This document shows, piece after piece, positions 43,985 to 53,511 of a stretch of DNA of 64,000 nucleotides. Position 1 is the first letter of the stretch. Every line of letters begins with the position of its first letter. Origin of the DNA: Holophagaceae bacterium (GTDB taxonomy: Bacteria > Acidobacteriota > Holophagae > Holophagales > Holophagaceae); the NCBI GenBank assembly GCA_016722505.1, contig JADKJH010000001.1:310001-374000 (forward strand), written 5' to 3'. A program made the translations under genes and the position numbers. The notes below the pieces were generated by a model. That model was given only the letters and a program-made list of their open reading frames with translations. It was not told the origin of the DNA and did not search any database.

Positions 43985-45508
43985 CTATTTGTTCGGAAAC
44001 TCCATCACGGCTGCGGGCGTTTCTTTTTCGAACCAGCGGATATCATCCGTCCACTTCAGCAATTGGGGACCAAAGGCCGTTCCGATGATCACTACCGCAC
44101 AGGTCGTGCTGATGAGGAACTTCGAATAGGAATCCATGGGCGCCACTTCGCCTTCGGCGGGCTCCTTGAAATACATCTGCTTGACCACTTCCAGGTAGTA
44201 AAACGCGCTCACGGCGGAAGTGAGCAGCGCGATGACCACCAACGTGGTGTAGCCCTGCTCCACCGCCAGCAGGAAGAGATAGAACTTCCCGAAGAAGCCG
44301 ATGAAAGGCGGGATGCCCGCGAGGCTCAACAAAAATACGAGCATGGAAAAGGCCAATACCGGATGGCGTTTGCCCATGCCGCTGAAATCTTCGATGCGTT
44401 CGCCTTCATTCTTGCCTTGAAGGTAGATCACCACCGCGAAGGCCCCGGTGTTCATGAAGAGATAAAGCAGCATGTAGAGCCAGATCGCCTGAGCCCCGGC
44501 TTGCGCATCCTTGCTCAAGACGCCCAGCAGCATGTAGCCCACGTGGGCGATGGAAGAATAAGCCAGCAATCGCTTCATGCTCTGTTGCTTGATGGCCGCC
44601 ACGTTGCCCAGGATCATGGTGGCCCCGGCAATGAGCATCAATGGGGCTTCCCATTCGTAGGAAATGCTATGGAAGCCGGTGCCGAAGATCCGCAGGAACA
44701 CCGCCAGGGACGCGGCTTTGGGCGCGGTCGCCAACCAGGCCGTGATGGGTGTCGGAGCCCCGTCATACACATCTGGCGACCACATGTGGAACGGCACCGC
44801 CGCCACCTTGAAGCAGAGGCCCACCAGCACCATCAACGCACCGGAATAGACCAGCAGGCTCTTGTCCTGGGAGACCACGGCCAGCTTCTGGTTCAGTTCC
44901 GTCAGGTTCGTGGTGATTCCGCCGGTGGCGGCGAACAGCAGCGAGATGCCGTAGAGCAGGATGCCGCTAGAGAATGCACCCAGCAGGAAGTACTTCATAC
45001 CGGCTTCGATGCCGCGCTCCTGATTGCGGAGGTAGGCCACCAGAATGTAGATGCAGAGCGCCATCAGTTCGATGGAAAAATAGATCGTGACCAAGTCCAC
45101 CGCGCCGCACATGAAGAGCATGCCGCTAGTGGCGAACAGGATCAGCGCGTAGTACTCGGCCGTATGTTCGAACAGCGCGCCCAACACCTTTTGGCTGAGC
45201 ATCACCGCGAAGATCGAGGCCAGGATGCAGAGCACCTGGAAACCCTTGGTCAGGCCATCCACTTTGTACATGGCGGAAAATCCCAGTCCGTTGGGCGTAT
45301 AGACGGAAATCGCCAGGGAAAGCAGGAGAATCGCCATGGTGGGGATGGCCCACTTGTGCTTTTCCGCCTTGGTCCAGGGGAGCAGCCAGCTATCCAACGG
45401 CCACAGCATCAATAGTCCTGAGACCATCAGCAGAATCTGGGGCCAGATGTAGTGGATGTCGTGGCTCAGGTTTTCCCACAACCCCGTTGCGAAGGAGGGC
45501 GCCAACAT
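43985..45508 (-). CDS. nuoN: NADH-quinone oxidoreductase subunit N
   Basis: The 507-residue membrane protein is an antiporter-like subunit of complex I with about 14 helices; GMKYFLLGAFSSGILLYGISLL (conserved Lys), MLVLVGLCFKVAAVPFHMWSPDVYDGAPTPITAWLAT-type segment and KRLLAYSSIAHVGYMLLG are characteristic. It is a proton channel of the membrane arm. Its ATG overlaps the nuoM stop by one base. It is the last gene of the operon. Confidence 0.96.
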   Translation of the reverse strand: MLAPSFATGLWENLSHDIHYIWPQILLMVSGLLMLWPLDSWLLPWTKAEKHKWAIPTMAILLLSLAISVYTPNGLGFSAMYKVDGLTKGFQVLCILASIFAVMLSQKVLGALFEHTAEYYALILFATSGMLFMCGAVDLVTIYFSIELMALCIYILVAYLRNQERGIEAGMKYFLLGAFSSGILLYGISLLFAATGGITTNLTELNQKLAVVSQDKSLLVYSGALMVLVGLCFKVAAVPFHMWSPDVYDGAPTPITAWLATAPKAASLAVFLRIFGTGFHSISYEWEAPLMLIAGATMILGNVAAIKQQSMKRLLAYSSIAHVGYMLLGVLSKDAQAGAQAIWLYMLLYLFMNTGAFAVVIYLQGKNEGERIEDFSGMGKRHPVLAFSMLVFLLSLAGIPPFIGFFGKFYLFLLAVEQGYTTLVVIALLTSAVSAFYYLEVVKQMYFKEPAEGEVAPMDSYSKFLISTTCAVVIIGTAFGPQLLKWTDDIRWFEKETPAAVMEFPNK

Positions 45509-47190
45509 CAGTGACCTCCGCCCGGCGTTGCATGCGCCGCGGGAGTCGCCGTGCCGGGTTCGGCTGCTGTGTGTTGCGCAGGACTCGCCTCATGCTCCTT
45601 GGCTTCCGGCGCTTCTCCGGCTTCCATCCCATGCATCCCAGCCTTGGCGGCTTCGGCCTGCTTGGCCGCGAGGGCCTCGGCTTTGTAGAAGTCCGGCTGA
45701 ACTTGCAGCACAAGCTTCTGGACGGGCTTGTCCATGATGTCCATGAAAGGTTTTGGATAGAGGCCGATCCAGACCGCCATGATCAACAGGGGTGTGAAGT
45801 AGGCGATCTCGCGCATATTCAGGTCCGCCATCTTGGTGTTCACTTCGGAGATGGGTCCGAACATCACACGCTGGAACATCCACAGCATGTAGGCGGCACC
45901 CAGGATGATGCCGGACGTGGCCAGCACCGCCACCCAAGGCCAGGTCTGGAAGGCGCCCATGAGGATCGTCGCTTCGCCGATGAAGCCATTCAGCAAAGGC
46001 AATCCGATGCTGCTCATGGTCATGAGCATGAAGATGGTCGCGTAGATGGGCATGGTCTTGGAAAGCCCGCCGTAGTCCGCGATCATGCGGGTGTGGCGGC
46101 GCTCATAGACGATGCCTACCGCAAGGAATAGTCCCGGTGTCGAAATGCCGTGGTTGAGCATCTGGAACATGGCGCCTTTCAGCCCCCAAGGATTCAAGGC
46201 GAAGATGCCCAGCATGCAAAGCCCGAGATGGCTGACGGAGGAGTAGGCGACCAGTTTCTTCATGTCCTTTTGGACCATGGCCACCAGGGCTCCGTAGATG
46301 ACGCCGATGATTGCCAGTGCCAGGAACCAAGGCATCAGCATTTTGGTGCCATCGGGGACGATGGGCAGCAGAAAGCGCACGAAACCATAGGTTCCCATTT
46401 TCAGCATGATTCCGGCCAGGATCACCGAACCCGCCGTAGGCGCCTGCACGTGGGCGTCTGGCAGCCAGGTATGGAAGGGGAACATCGGCACCTTGATGGC
46501 GAAGGCCAGGAAGAAGGCCATGGCCAGCAAGACCTGGAAGGCCTTGGTCTGCTGGGCGATCACTGGCGCCATGGCCTGGAAGGATTCAATGGAAAAATCG
46601 TAGGTGTTATTGGTTTTGTGCTGCAGGAAGTAGATGGCGAAGATGGCCACCATCATCAGCACCGAACCGGAAAGGGTGTACAGGAAGAGCTTGATGGCTG
46701 CGTAAAGCTTTTGCGGGCCGCCCCAGATACCGATGAGGAAATACATGGGCACCAGCATCACTTCCCAGAAAATGTAGAACAGCAGCATGTCCTGGGCGAT
46801 GAAAACACCCAGCAATGAGGTTTGAAGCACCAGCATCCAGACGTAGTATTCCTTCCAGCGCTCCTCGATGTTGCCCCATGAACAGAGGGCCGCGATGGGC
46901 CCCGTGAACGTGGTCAGGAGCCACAGCAGCAGGGAAATGCCGTCCATGCCGACGCTGAATTTGACGCCGAGGCTCGGCATCCAGCTCACGGAATAGGCAA
47001 ACTGCACGGCGGCGCTGCCCCGGTCGTACTGGAACCAGAGCGGCACGCTCAGCAGAAAGCTGACGACCATGATGGCCACGGAACCCTTCTGGAAGACCTC
47101 CCGCTTCTCGTTGGGCACGAAGAGCAGGGCCAAGCCGCCCAGAAGGGGCAGGAAGGTGGCCAAAAGCATCAATTGGGCTGTACCGCTCAT
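45508..47190 (-). CDS. nuoM: NADH-quinone oxidoreductase subunit M
   Basis: The 560-residue antiporter-like subunit has WEVMLVPMYFLIGIWGG, AIKLFLYTLSGSVLMM, PFHTWLPDAHVQAPT and KDMKKLVAYSSVSHLG motifs. The last ~55 residues form an Ala/Glu/His/Pro-rich cytoplasmic-type tail (from AKQAEAAKAGMHGMEA) absent in standard NuoM. ATG at 47190 has TTGGAG upstream, better than 47202. Confidence 0.95.
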   Translation of the reverse strand: MSGTAQLMLLATFLPLLGGLALLFVPNEKREVFQKGSVAIMVVSFLLSVPLWFQYDRGSAAVQFAYSVSWMPSLGVKFSVGMDGISLLLWLLTTFTGPIAALCSWGNIEERWKEYYVWMLVLQTSLLGVFIAQDMLLFYIFWEVMLVPMYFLIGIWGGPQKLYAAIKLFLYTLSGSVLMMVAIFAIYFLQHKTNNTYDFSIESFQAMAPVIAQQTKAFQVLLAMAFFLAFAIKVPMFPFHTWLPDAHVQAPTAGSVILAGIMLKMGTYGFVRFLLPIVPDGTKMLMPWFLALAIIGVIYGALVAMVQKDMKKLVAYSSVSHLGLCMLGIFALNPWGLKGAMFQMLNHGISTPGLFLAVGIVYERRHTRMIADYGGLSKTMPIYATIFMLMTMSSIGLPLLNGFIGEATILMGAFQTWPWVAVLATSGIILGAAYMLWMFQRVMFGPISEVNTKMADLNMREIAYFTPLLIMAVWIGLYPKPFMDIMDKPVQKLVLQVQPDFYKAEALAAKQAEAAKAGMHGMEAGEAPEAKEHEASPAQHTAAEPGTATPAAHATPGGGH

Positions 47191-47220
47191 GAAAAACTCC
47201 AAACGAATATCACTTCAAAA

Positions 47221-49521
47221 TCAGGCGAGGAACTTCCAGAAGGCGAAGGCCACAAATCCGAGAATCATCACGAAGGCGTAGTTCTGGACCCTGCCGCTTT
47301 GCAGGGTCCTGAAACCCGTGGAACTTCGCTGCAAGCCCCAAGCTACGGAATTCACCAGACCGTCCACCACCTTGGCGTCGAACCAATCGCTGGCTTTGGC
47401 CAGCAGCACCGTAAAACGCCCGGCGCCGTTCACCGTGCCATCCAGCACCCACGTATCGAAACTCCAAAGCTGAGCTGACAATTGCTTGATGGGATTGATG
47501 ATCATCGCGTCGTAGAACTCATCCACGTAGTACTTGGCATTGACCCATTCAAAGAGTTGCGGGAAGCGTTTGACGAAGGCTTTGGCCTTGGACCAACTCG
47601 GGTCGGAGATATACATCCACCACGCCAGACCGATGGCGCTGAGCGCCCATACGACCGCGAATCCCATGAGGATGTACTCGATGGATTCTGCGGCGTGGTG
47701 GCCTTCATGAGCAGCGCTCACCTGGTACAGCAAAGGCTCCAGCCACTTGGAGAAGTGTTCGCTTCCCCCCAGGCTCGGCGGCAGGTTCAAGAAGCCCAGC
47801 ACCACTGCCAACACGGCGAAAATGAAGACCGGCACCCACATGTTCCAGGACACTTCGGCGGGGCCATGGGCATGCTCGGCGTGACCGTGATCCGTATGGG
47901 CGTCGTCTGCATGAGGAGCAAGCCCAGGGTTTGTGTGGGCATCAGCATGTGCATCGGCGTGGGCATCATGAGCATGGTCATCGCTGGAGTGATGGACCTC
48001 ACTGGGCACAGTCTGGCCAAAGGGATCGTTTCCGGCGCCTCGGTACTCGCCAAAGAAAGTCATGGCCATCAGCCGCACCATGTAGAAAGCCGTGCAGAAG
48101 GCCGCCAGCATGCCCATACCCCAGCACACGTAGTAGAACGAGCCTTGGCCGTTCCAGCCGTGCTGGAAGACCTTCCAGAGAATTTCATCCTTGGAGAAGA
48201 AGCCCGAGAAAGGCGGCACGCCAGCGATCGCCAAGGTAGCCAAGCCCATGCTGGCGAAGGTCCAGGGCATCACCTTACGCAACCCGCCCATGTTCCGCAT
48301 GTCCTGCTCGTGATGGCAGGCGACGATGACAGAGCCCGATCCGAGGAATAGGCAGGCCTTGAAAGCCGCGTGGGTGAAGACATGGAACATGCCCGCCGAA
48401 AAGGCTCCAGCCCCGAGCCCCATGAACATGAAACCCAGCTGGGACACGGTTGAATAAGCCAGCACCTTTTTGATGTCGTATTGGGCCAGTCCCATGGTCG
48501 CTGCGAACAAGGCTGTCAAGGAACCCACCAACAGCACCAGGGAAAGGGCCACAGGCGCCTGCACATAGATGAAATTCAGCCGCGTGATCATGTAGAGGCC
48601 CGAGGTGACCATGGTGGCCGCGTGGATCAGCGCGCTGACTGGAGTCGGACCTGCCATGGCATCTGGCAGCCAGACGTAGAGCGGAATCTGGGCGGATTTG
48701 CCCATGGCGCCCACAAAGAGGCAGCATCCGATGAGGTTGAACCAGAAGGTGGGCGTGGCCGTGTGCCCAAAAAGCGTGATGGTGGGATTCGCACTGATAC
48801 CCCTGACCATGCCCATCATCGTGTCGTAATCCACGTTTCCAAACAGCATGATCAGCAAAAAGAAACCGATCATGAAACCGAAATCGCCCACGCGGTTGGT
48901 GACAAAAGCCTTCTTACCAGCGACCGCGGCATACTCCCGGTCAAAATAGAAACCGATGAGCAGGTAAGAACAAAGGCCGACGCCCTCCCAGCCCAGGAAC
49001 ATCATCAGGATATTTGCGCCCAGCACCAGGTTGAGCATAGAGAACACAAACAGGTTCATGTAGGCCATGAAACGGTAATAGCGGCCATCATTGCGTTCTT
49101 CCGCCATGTAGCCAGTGCTGAACAGATGAATCAAAAAGCCGGCTCCGGTCACCAGGATCGCCATGGCTCCGCTAAGCGCATCGAACTTATACGCCCATTG
49201 GATCGTGGAGGTGCTGAGGCCGCCGAAAACCCGCGCGCCCCCAAGATCAAACCAGGTCCAAAGGCTTTGATGGATGGACCTCGAGTTTTCGGGAAGCGCC
49301 AGGAGTTGGAAGAAAAAATAAATCGTGAGCAGGAAGGAGATTCCCACAGAACCCAGCGCGAAGGCATCCACCACCTTGGTGTTCTTGAGCCGGCGGCCCG
49401 TGAGTCCGTTGATCAGAAAACCGAATAACGGCAAGAATGGGATGAGCCAAAGGATGCCGCTGCCAATGCTGGCGGCTCCCGCCGCCCCCATTATGTGACC
49501 TGCTGCTTGTTCGATACTCAT
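47221..49521 (-). CDS. nuoL: NADH-quinone oxidoreductase subunit L
   Basis: The 766-residue protein has the NuoL pattern: WEGVGLCSYLLIGFYFDREYAA, FVTNRVGDFGF, SAQIPLYVWLPDAMAGPTPVSALIHAATMVTSG and KKVLAYSTVSQLGFMFMG, plus a C-terminal lateral-helix region. A His/Asp-rich insertion lies at about residues 507-552 between the antiporter core and the C-terminal part (many HAD/HAH repeats). It is longer than common NuoL by this and a longer tail. Confidence 0.95.
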   Translation of the reverse strand: MSIEQAAGHIMGAAGAASIGSGILWLIPFLPLFGFLINGLTGRRLKNTKVVDAFALGSVGISFLLTIYFFFQLLALPENSRSIHQSLWTWFDLGGARVFGGLSTSTIQWAYKFDALSGAMAILVTGAGFLIHLFSTGYMAEERNDGRYYRFMAYMNLFVFSMLNLVLGANILMMFLGWEGVGLCSYLLIGFYFDREYAAVAGKKAFVTNRVGDFGFMIGFFLLIMLFGNVDYDTMMGMVRGISANPTITLFGHTATPTFWFNLIGCCLFVGAMGKSAQIPLYVWLPDAMAGPTPVSALIHAATMVTSGLYMITRLNFIYVQAPVALSLVLLVGSLTALFAATMGLAQYDIKKVLAYSTVSQLGFMFMGLGAGAFSAGMFHVFTHAAFKACLFLGSGSVIVACHHEQDMRNMGGLRKVMPWTFASMGLATLAIAGVPPFSGFFSKDEILWKVFQHGWNGQGSFYYVCWGMGMLAAFCTAFYMVRLMAMTFFGEYRGAGNDPFGQTVPSEVHHSSDDHAHDAHADAHADAHTNPGLAPHADDAHTDHGHAEHAHGPAEVSWNMWVPVFIFAVLAVVLGFLNLPPSLGGSEHFSKWLEPLLYQVSAAHEGHHAAESIEYILMGFAVVWALSAIGLAWWMYISDPSWSKAKAFVKRFPQLFEWVNAKYYVDEFYDAMIINPIKQLSAQLWSFDTWVLDGTVNGAGRFTVLLAKASDWFDAKVVDGLVNSVAWGLQRSSTGFRTLQSGRVQNYAFVMILGFVAFAFWKFLA

Positions 49522-49570
49522 GCGTTCCCCGAATCTGTGCGAATCTTCTGGATCATCAGGATCATCTGTT

Positions 49571-49873
49571 TCAACCCTTCAACAGATTGATTTCATCCAC
49601 CTGGATGTTGCCCTTCTTGCGATAGAGGGCCACGACTAAGGCGAGCCCTACAGCTACTTCCGCTGCGGCAAAACCCATCACCAGAAGCGCGAAGGCCTGG
49701 CCATGGACCGTGCCCGACATGCGCGCGAAGGCGATGAAATTCAGATTCGCCGCATTGAGCATCAGCTCCACGCACATCAGGATCACCAGCGCGTTGCGGC
49801 GGATTAGCACCCCGGCCACACCCACGGACCAGAGCAAGAAAGAGATCAGAAGCACCGCGTTCATCGAGACCAT
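49571..49873 (-). CDS. nuoK: NADH-quinone oxidoreductase subunit K
   Basis: The 100-residue protein has three helices with GVLIRRNALVILMCVELMLNAANLNFIAF, including the conserved Glu of VELMLNA, and GFAAAEVAVGLALVVALYR. It is a small membrane-arm subunit. It starts 8 bases after nuoJ. Confidence 0.96.
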   Translation of the reverse strand: MVSMNAVLLISFLLWSVGVAGVLIRRNALVILMCVELMLNAANLNFIAFARMSGTVHGQAFALLVMGFAAAEVAVGLALVVALYRKKGNIQVDEINLLKG

Positions 49874-49881
49874 ACCGGTTC

Positions 49882-50430
49882 CTATACCCTTTCTGATTTC
49901 GCCAGCACAATGGCTCCGACAAGGGCCACCAGCAGGATCACTGAGAGGATTTCAAAAGGCAGGATGAAATTCGCGAAAAGCCCGCGGCTCACGGCCTGCG
50001 CGTTGCCCAGGTTCTCGGTGGCGCCCACCAGCCCCTGCTGGAGCGTTAATGCGTCTTCGGCGCTGGCGCCGAAGAGCGCGGCGCGAAAAACGCCCCCGAA
50101 GATGAGCAGACCTGCGCCGACAAGCGGAATGGCGAATTTCGTCTGGGTCTGGAATATTCCCTTCTCCTGGTATTTGGTGAGTTCCACGAGCATCACGACG
50201 AAGAGGAAGAGCACCACGATTCCGCCCGCGTAGACCAGCAGTTGCGCCACACCCAGGAATTCCGCCTGGAGCGACAAGAAACAGCCCGCCACGCAGATCA
50301 TCGAAAAGAGAAATCCAATGACGCTGTGCACCGCGCTCTTGGAAAAGATCAGCACCCCGGCTCCCCCCACGGCCAGCAAGCCGAAGAGCACGAACAGGTT
50401 TTGGCCGATGTTGACAAGGAGTTTTTCCAT
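49882..50430 (-). CDS. nuoJ: NADH-quinone oxidoreductase subunit J
   Basis: The 182-residue protein has five membrane helices; VHSVIGFLFSMICVAGCFLSL and EFLGVAQLLVYAGGIVVLFLFVVMLVEL are NuoJ hallmarks. The C-terminal helix is ILSVILLVALVGAIVLAKSE. It lies between nuoI and nuoK. Confidence 0.95.
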   Translation of the reverse strand: MEKLLVNIGQNLFVLFGLLAVGGAGVLIFSKSAVHSVIGFLFSMICVAGCFLSLQAEFLGVAQLLVYAGGIVVLFLFVVMLVELTKYQEKGIFQTQTKFAIPLVGAGLLIFGGVFRAALFGASAEDALTLQQGLVGATENLGNAQAVSRGLFANFILPFEILSVILLVALVGAIVLAKSERV

Positions 50431-50464
50431 GGGGTGCCCTTGAAAAAATGACGAGGCAGAGCTG

Positions 50465-50983
50465 TTAATCTTCGCTAGCCACGGAATAGTGGCCGACGGG
50501 TGTGATGCTGAACATGTTCTGGAATTGGCCTTCCATCCCGTGGGAGAAATCCTCGCGGTCGTAGCCGGCCAATTCGAATTGGTGGTTCAGGATGATGGAG
50601 TCGAAACCGCAGCTTTCCACGCAGAATTCACAGAAGATGCAGCGTTCCATCTCGAAGTCGTACTGGAGGGGAAAAGGAGTTTTGCGGCCCTCTTTCTTGC
50701 CTTTTTCAATGGTGATGACCTGGGTGGGGCAGATCTTTTCGCAAGCCAGGCAGCACACGCATTTGATCTCGCCCTGCTCATCCTTGATCATCTGCAACCG
50801 GCCGCGGAAGCGGGGCTGCAGGGTGACGGCCACCTCCGGATACTCCACAACGACATGGGTGCGTTTGGGGCCACGGTTGGCCTGGCGCAGAACTTTCCCG
50901 AAATATTTTCCGGTGAGTTTCATCCCTCCGTAGATATCGAAGGGGATCAGGGTGCGTAGCAATGAATATCTCGGTGATGCCAT
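50465..50983 (-). CDS. nuoI: NADH-quinone oxidoreductase subunit I
   Basis: The 172-residue protein has two [4Fe-4S] motifs: CVCCLACEKICP and CIFCEFCVESCG. In the second the usual Pro after the last Cys is Gly. These carry clusters N6a and N6b in the peripheral arm. ATG at 50983 has a GAGG upstream and lies 9 bases after nuoH's stop; the longer frame from 51175 runs into nuoH and is not used. Confidence 0.94.
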   Translation of the reverse strand: MASPRYSLLRTLIPFDIYGGMKLTGKYFGKVLRQANRGPKRTHVVVEYPEVAVTLQPRFRGRLQMIKDEQGEIKCVCCLACEKICPTQVITIEKGKKEGRKTPFPLQYDFEMERCIFCEFCVESCGFDSIILNHQFELAGYDREDFSHGMEGQFQNMFSITPVGHYSVASED

Positions 50984-50991
50984 TGTCGACC

Positions 50992-52215
50992 TCAGGCGGC
51001 GTAGCGGAGCAAAGCCGCGATGACGAACATGACCAGGGTGTAAGGAATCAGGAACTTCCAGCCGACGTTCATGAGCTGGTCGTAGCGGTAGCGCGGCAAG
51101 GTGGCGCGCACCCACAGGAAGACAAAGAGCAGGAAGAAGATCTTGAGCAGGAACCAGAGGATGCTCGGCGTGCAAGTCCAGGCAAGAATGGCGTAGGGGC
51201 TGTGCTGGAAAAAGTGGTTCCAGGCAGGCTGGAGGCCAAAGGGCAGAAGGTAGTGCCCTCCAAGGAAAAAGGCGCTGGCCAAGGCCGAAACGGTGATCAT
51301 CGAGGCGTATTCCGACAAGAAGAAGAAGCTGAACTTCATGCCCGAATATTCTGTGTGGAACCCCGCCACCAGCTCGTTTTCAGCTTCGGCCAGATCGAAA
51401 GGCGTACGGTTCGTTTCGGCGAATCCACAGGTCGTGTAGACGAAAAATCCGACAAACATCAGCAGCGACCTGCCGATGCCCACCAATCCGTTGACGGGAA
51501 CATCCGCAGCCATCCGTGTGCTCATCTCATTGAAATTCAAGGAGCCGGTAAGCACCACCGGCACCAGGAGGCTGAGAGTCAAGGGCACTTCATAGCTGAC
51601 GATCTGCGCCGCGCTGCGCAGGCCTCCAAGCAAGGGATATTTGGAGTTGGAGGCCCAGGCGCCCAGCACGATGCCGTAAACACCGACAGAGGCCACGCCG
51701 AGGATGAAGAGCAAACCTACATTGATGTCGGTTAAAAACCCGTTGAACGGAAGGCCACCCAGAAATGGAAACTTAGCCGGGAAGTAGAAAAGCGCACCGG
51801 GAGAGAAACTGATGGCCGCGAATACTGTGAAGGCCGCCACCATCGCCAAAGCGGGAGACAGGACAAAAACCGCCTTGTCCGCATCCGTGGGAACGATGTC
51901 TTCCTTCGTGAGGAGTTTGAGGGCATCCGCGATGAACATGGGAAGTCCTCGGAGAATCGAAATCACCGGCCATTTCCCAAGCCACCACATGAATCCATTC
52001 AAACCACCTGTGATGGTGCGGGACTGATGTGTCCGCCCACGCTGGGCGCCCCACAGGCCGCCAGCCACACGAGTGGCGCCCAGGCGAACTTGCACGTAGC
52101 CGATCACCTTGCGCTCGGCAAAGGTGAGCAGGGGCACCAACGTCATCACAAAACCCAGGACGGCGACGATCTGCAGCAGGGAAATGACCAGATATTGAAT
52201 CAGCGTAGGCGTCAT
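50992..52215 (-). CDS. nuoH: NADH-quinone oxidoreductase subunit H
   Basis: The 407-residue protein has LLTFAERKVIGYVQVRLGATRVAGG near the N terminus and CGFAETNRTPFDLAEAENELVAGFHTEYSGMKF, the quinone-cavity signature. Usual NuoH is about 330-350 residues; extra length lies in an insertion after RVAGG (GAQRGRTHQSRTITGG). It anchors the peripheral arm at the quinone site. In most operons nuoG precedes it; here nuoD does. Confidence 0.94.
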   Translation of the reverse strand: MTPTLIQYLVISLLQIVAVLGFVMTLVPLLTFAERKVIGYVQVRLGATRVAGGLWGAQRGRTHQSRTITGGLNGFMWWLGKWPVISILRGLPMFIADALKLLTKEDIVPTDADKAVFVLSPALAMVAAFTVFAAISFSPGALFYFPAKFPFLGGLPFNGFLTDINVGLLFILGVASVGVYGIVLGAWASNSKYPLLGGLRSAAQIVSYEVPLTLSLLVPVVLTGSLNFNEMSTRMAADVPVNGLVGIGRSLLMFVGFFVYTTCGFAETNRTPFDLAEAENELVAGFHTEYSGMKFSFFFLSEYASMITVSALASAFFLGGHYLLPFGLQPAWNHFFQHSPYAILAWTCTPSILWFLLKIFFLLFVFLWVRATLPRYRYDQLMNVGWKFLIPYTLVMFVIAALLRYAA

Positions 52216-52225
52216 TTTCGGGTCC

Positions 52226-52279
52226 TCATCGATCCACCTCGGCCACTTCTAAATTGCTCGGGGATCATCGATCCACCTC
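52226..52279. repeat. 15-base direct repeat at the nuoD-nuoH junction
   Basis: TCATCGATCCACCTC occurs at 52226-52240 and at 52265-52279, 39 bases apart. The second copy encodes the nuoD C terminus (EVDR-stop) and the first lies just upstream of the nuoH start, so the tail of nuoD has been duplicated at the place where nuoEFG usually sit. Confidence 0.8.
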
Positions 52280-53410
52280 ACCAAGCACAACGTCCAGCGT
52301 TCCGATGGCGGCGATCACATCCGCCAACAAGCGGCCCTCGACCATCTTGGGCAGCGCTTGCAGATTGATGAACGACGGTGCCCTGATATGCATGCGGTAG
52401 GGATTCACACCGCCCTTCTCGCCGACGAAGTAATAGCCCAATTCACCTTTGGGAGCCTCAATGGCGTGGTAGACCTCGTTCACTTCGGATTTCAGCACCT
52501 TGGGCAGCTTGGCCATCACAGGGCCTTCAGGCAGTCCGTCCAGACATTGATTGACGATCCGGTGGGCCTGGCGCATTTCTTCCAGACGCACAAGATACCG
52601 GGCATACGTGTCGCCAGCGGTCTGGGTGGGCACATCGAAATCCATCTCTGCATAGGCCGCATATGGGAAGACCTTGCGGATGTCATAGGTAGAGCCTGCG
52701 GCGCGGAGTACGGGCCCAGTTACTCCCAGGGCGATGGCATCTTCCGCATTGAGAAGCGCCACACCGATGGTGCGCTTTTTCCAAATGCGGTTTTCTGTTA
52801 GCAGCGTCTCGTATTCCTCAATGCAATCCAGGAACCTGGCTTGGAAAGCACGGACTTGCTTCTCAAGGCCTGGAGGGATGTCCTCCCGCAAGCCACCGAT
52901 GCGGAAGGCGGTGGTGGTGAGCCTTGCGCCACAGAAGGCCTCGAAGATGGAGAGGATTTCTTCACGTTCACGGAAAGCATAAAGGAAGACCGTCATGGCC
53001 CCGATATCGAGCGCATGGGTGCCCAGCCAGAGCAAGTGCGAGGTGATGCGGTTCAGTTCCGTCAGCATGGTGCGGATGTAATGGGCACGCCTTGGAACGG
53101 TGATGCCGAACAGTTTTTCAACACCCTCGGCCCACCCAAGGTTATTACTGACAGACGCCACGTAGTCCGTGCGATCCGTCCACACCTGGCCCTGGAAGAA
53201 CGTCTTGTTTTCGCAGATCTTTTCCACGCCCCGGTGCAGGTACCCGATCATGGGGACGCAACGGACGACCGTCTCACCATCGAGATGCAGCTTCACCCGT
53301 AGCACACCATGTGTGGACGGGTGCTGGGGGCCCAGGTTGATTTCCATTTCCTCGGTTTTAAACACCAGGAACTCCCGCCATAGCGGCTCTGTGAAATTTT
53401 TTGGAGGCAC
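52265..53410 (-). CDS. nuoD: NADH-quinone oxidoreductase subunit D
   Basis: The 381-residue protein has EINLGPQHPSTHGVLRVKLHLDGE and YLHRGVEKICENKTFFQ (quinone-binding His and Tyr region), and SLGVTGPVLRAAG-like later motif. It carries quinone-site residues with NuoB and NuoH. It is a separate gene, not fused to NuoC. The start is a GTG at 53410; no strong ribosome-binding site is seen, and ATG at 53347 is a possible alternative. Confidence 0.94.
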   Translation of the reverse strand: MPPKNFTEPLWREFLVFKTEEMEINLGPQHPSTHGVLRVKLHLDGETVVRCVPMIGYLHRGVEKICENKTFFQGQVWTDRTDYVASVSNNLGWAEGVEKLFGITVPRRAHYIRTMLTELNRITSHLLWLGTHALDIGAMTVFLYAFREREEILSIFEAFCGARLTTTAFRIGGLREDIPPGLEKQVRAFQARFLDCIEEYETLLTENRIWKKRTIGVALLNAEDAIALGVTGPVLRAAGSTYDIRKVFPYAAYAEMDFDVPTQTAGDTYARYLVRLEEMRQAHRIVNQCLDGLPEGPVMAKLPKVLKSEVNEVYHAIEAPKGELGYYFVGEKGGVNPYRMHIRAPSFINLQALPKMVEGRLLADVIAAIGTLDVVLGEVDR

Positions 53411-53429
53411 TCATCATTTCGTCACGACC

Positions 53430-53511
53430 TTGTTTGTCTTTGTGCGCTTTGTGTCTTTGTGGTGAATTTTTGTTTTTCTTTTTTCTTTGTGGTCCCTTCG
53501 GGCCTTAGTGG
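53430..53511 (-). repeat. Interspersed ACCACAAAG-type repeat between nuoC and nuoD
   Basis: On the minus strand the gap contains repeated CACAAAG-type units (ACCACTAAGG, ACCACAAAG twice, GCGCACAAAG) around an A-rich tract. It is not coding. Similar units form dispersed repeats in many bacterial chromosomes. Located within an operon, it lengthens the nuoC-nuoD spacing to about 100 bases. Confidence 0.5.

Noticed and set aside
44063..45415. Long open frame of 450 codons on the plus strand
   Set aside because: It is antisense to nuoN over its full length, His/Gln/Arg-rich and without a domain; a shadow of codon bias in the nuoN frame.
52216..52264. Hidden nuoE, nuoF or nuoG remnants between nuoD and nuoH
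   Set aside because: Only 49 bases separate the genes and they contain just the duplicated nuoD tail.
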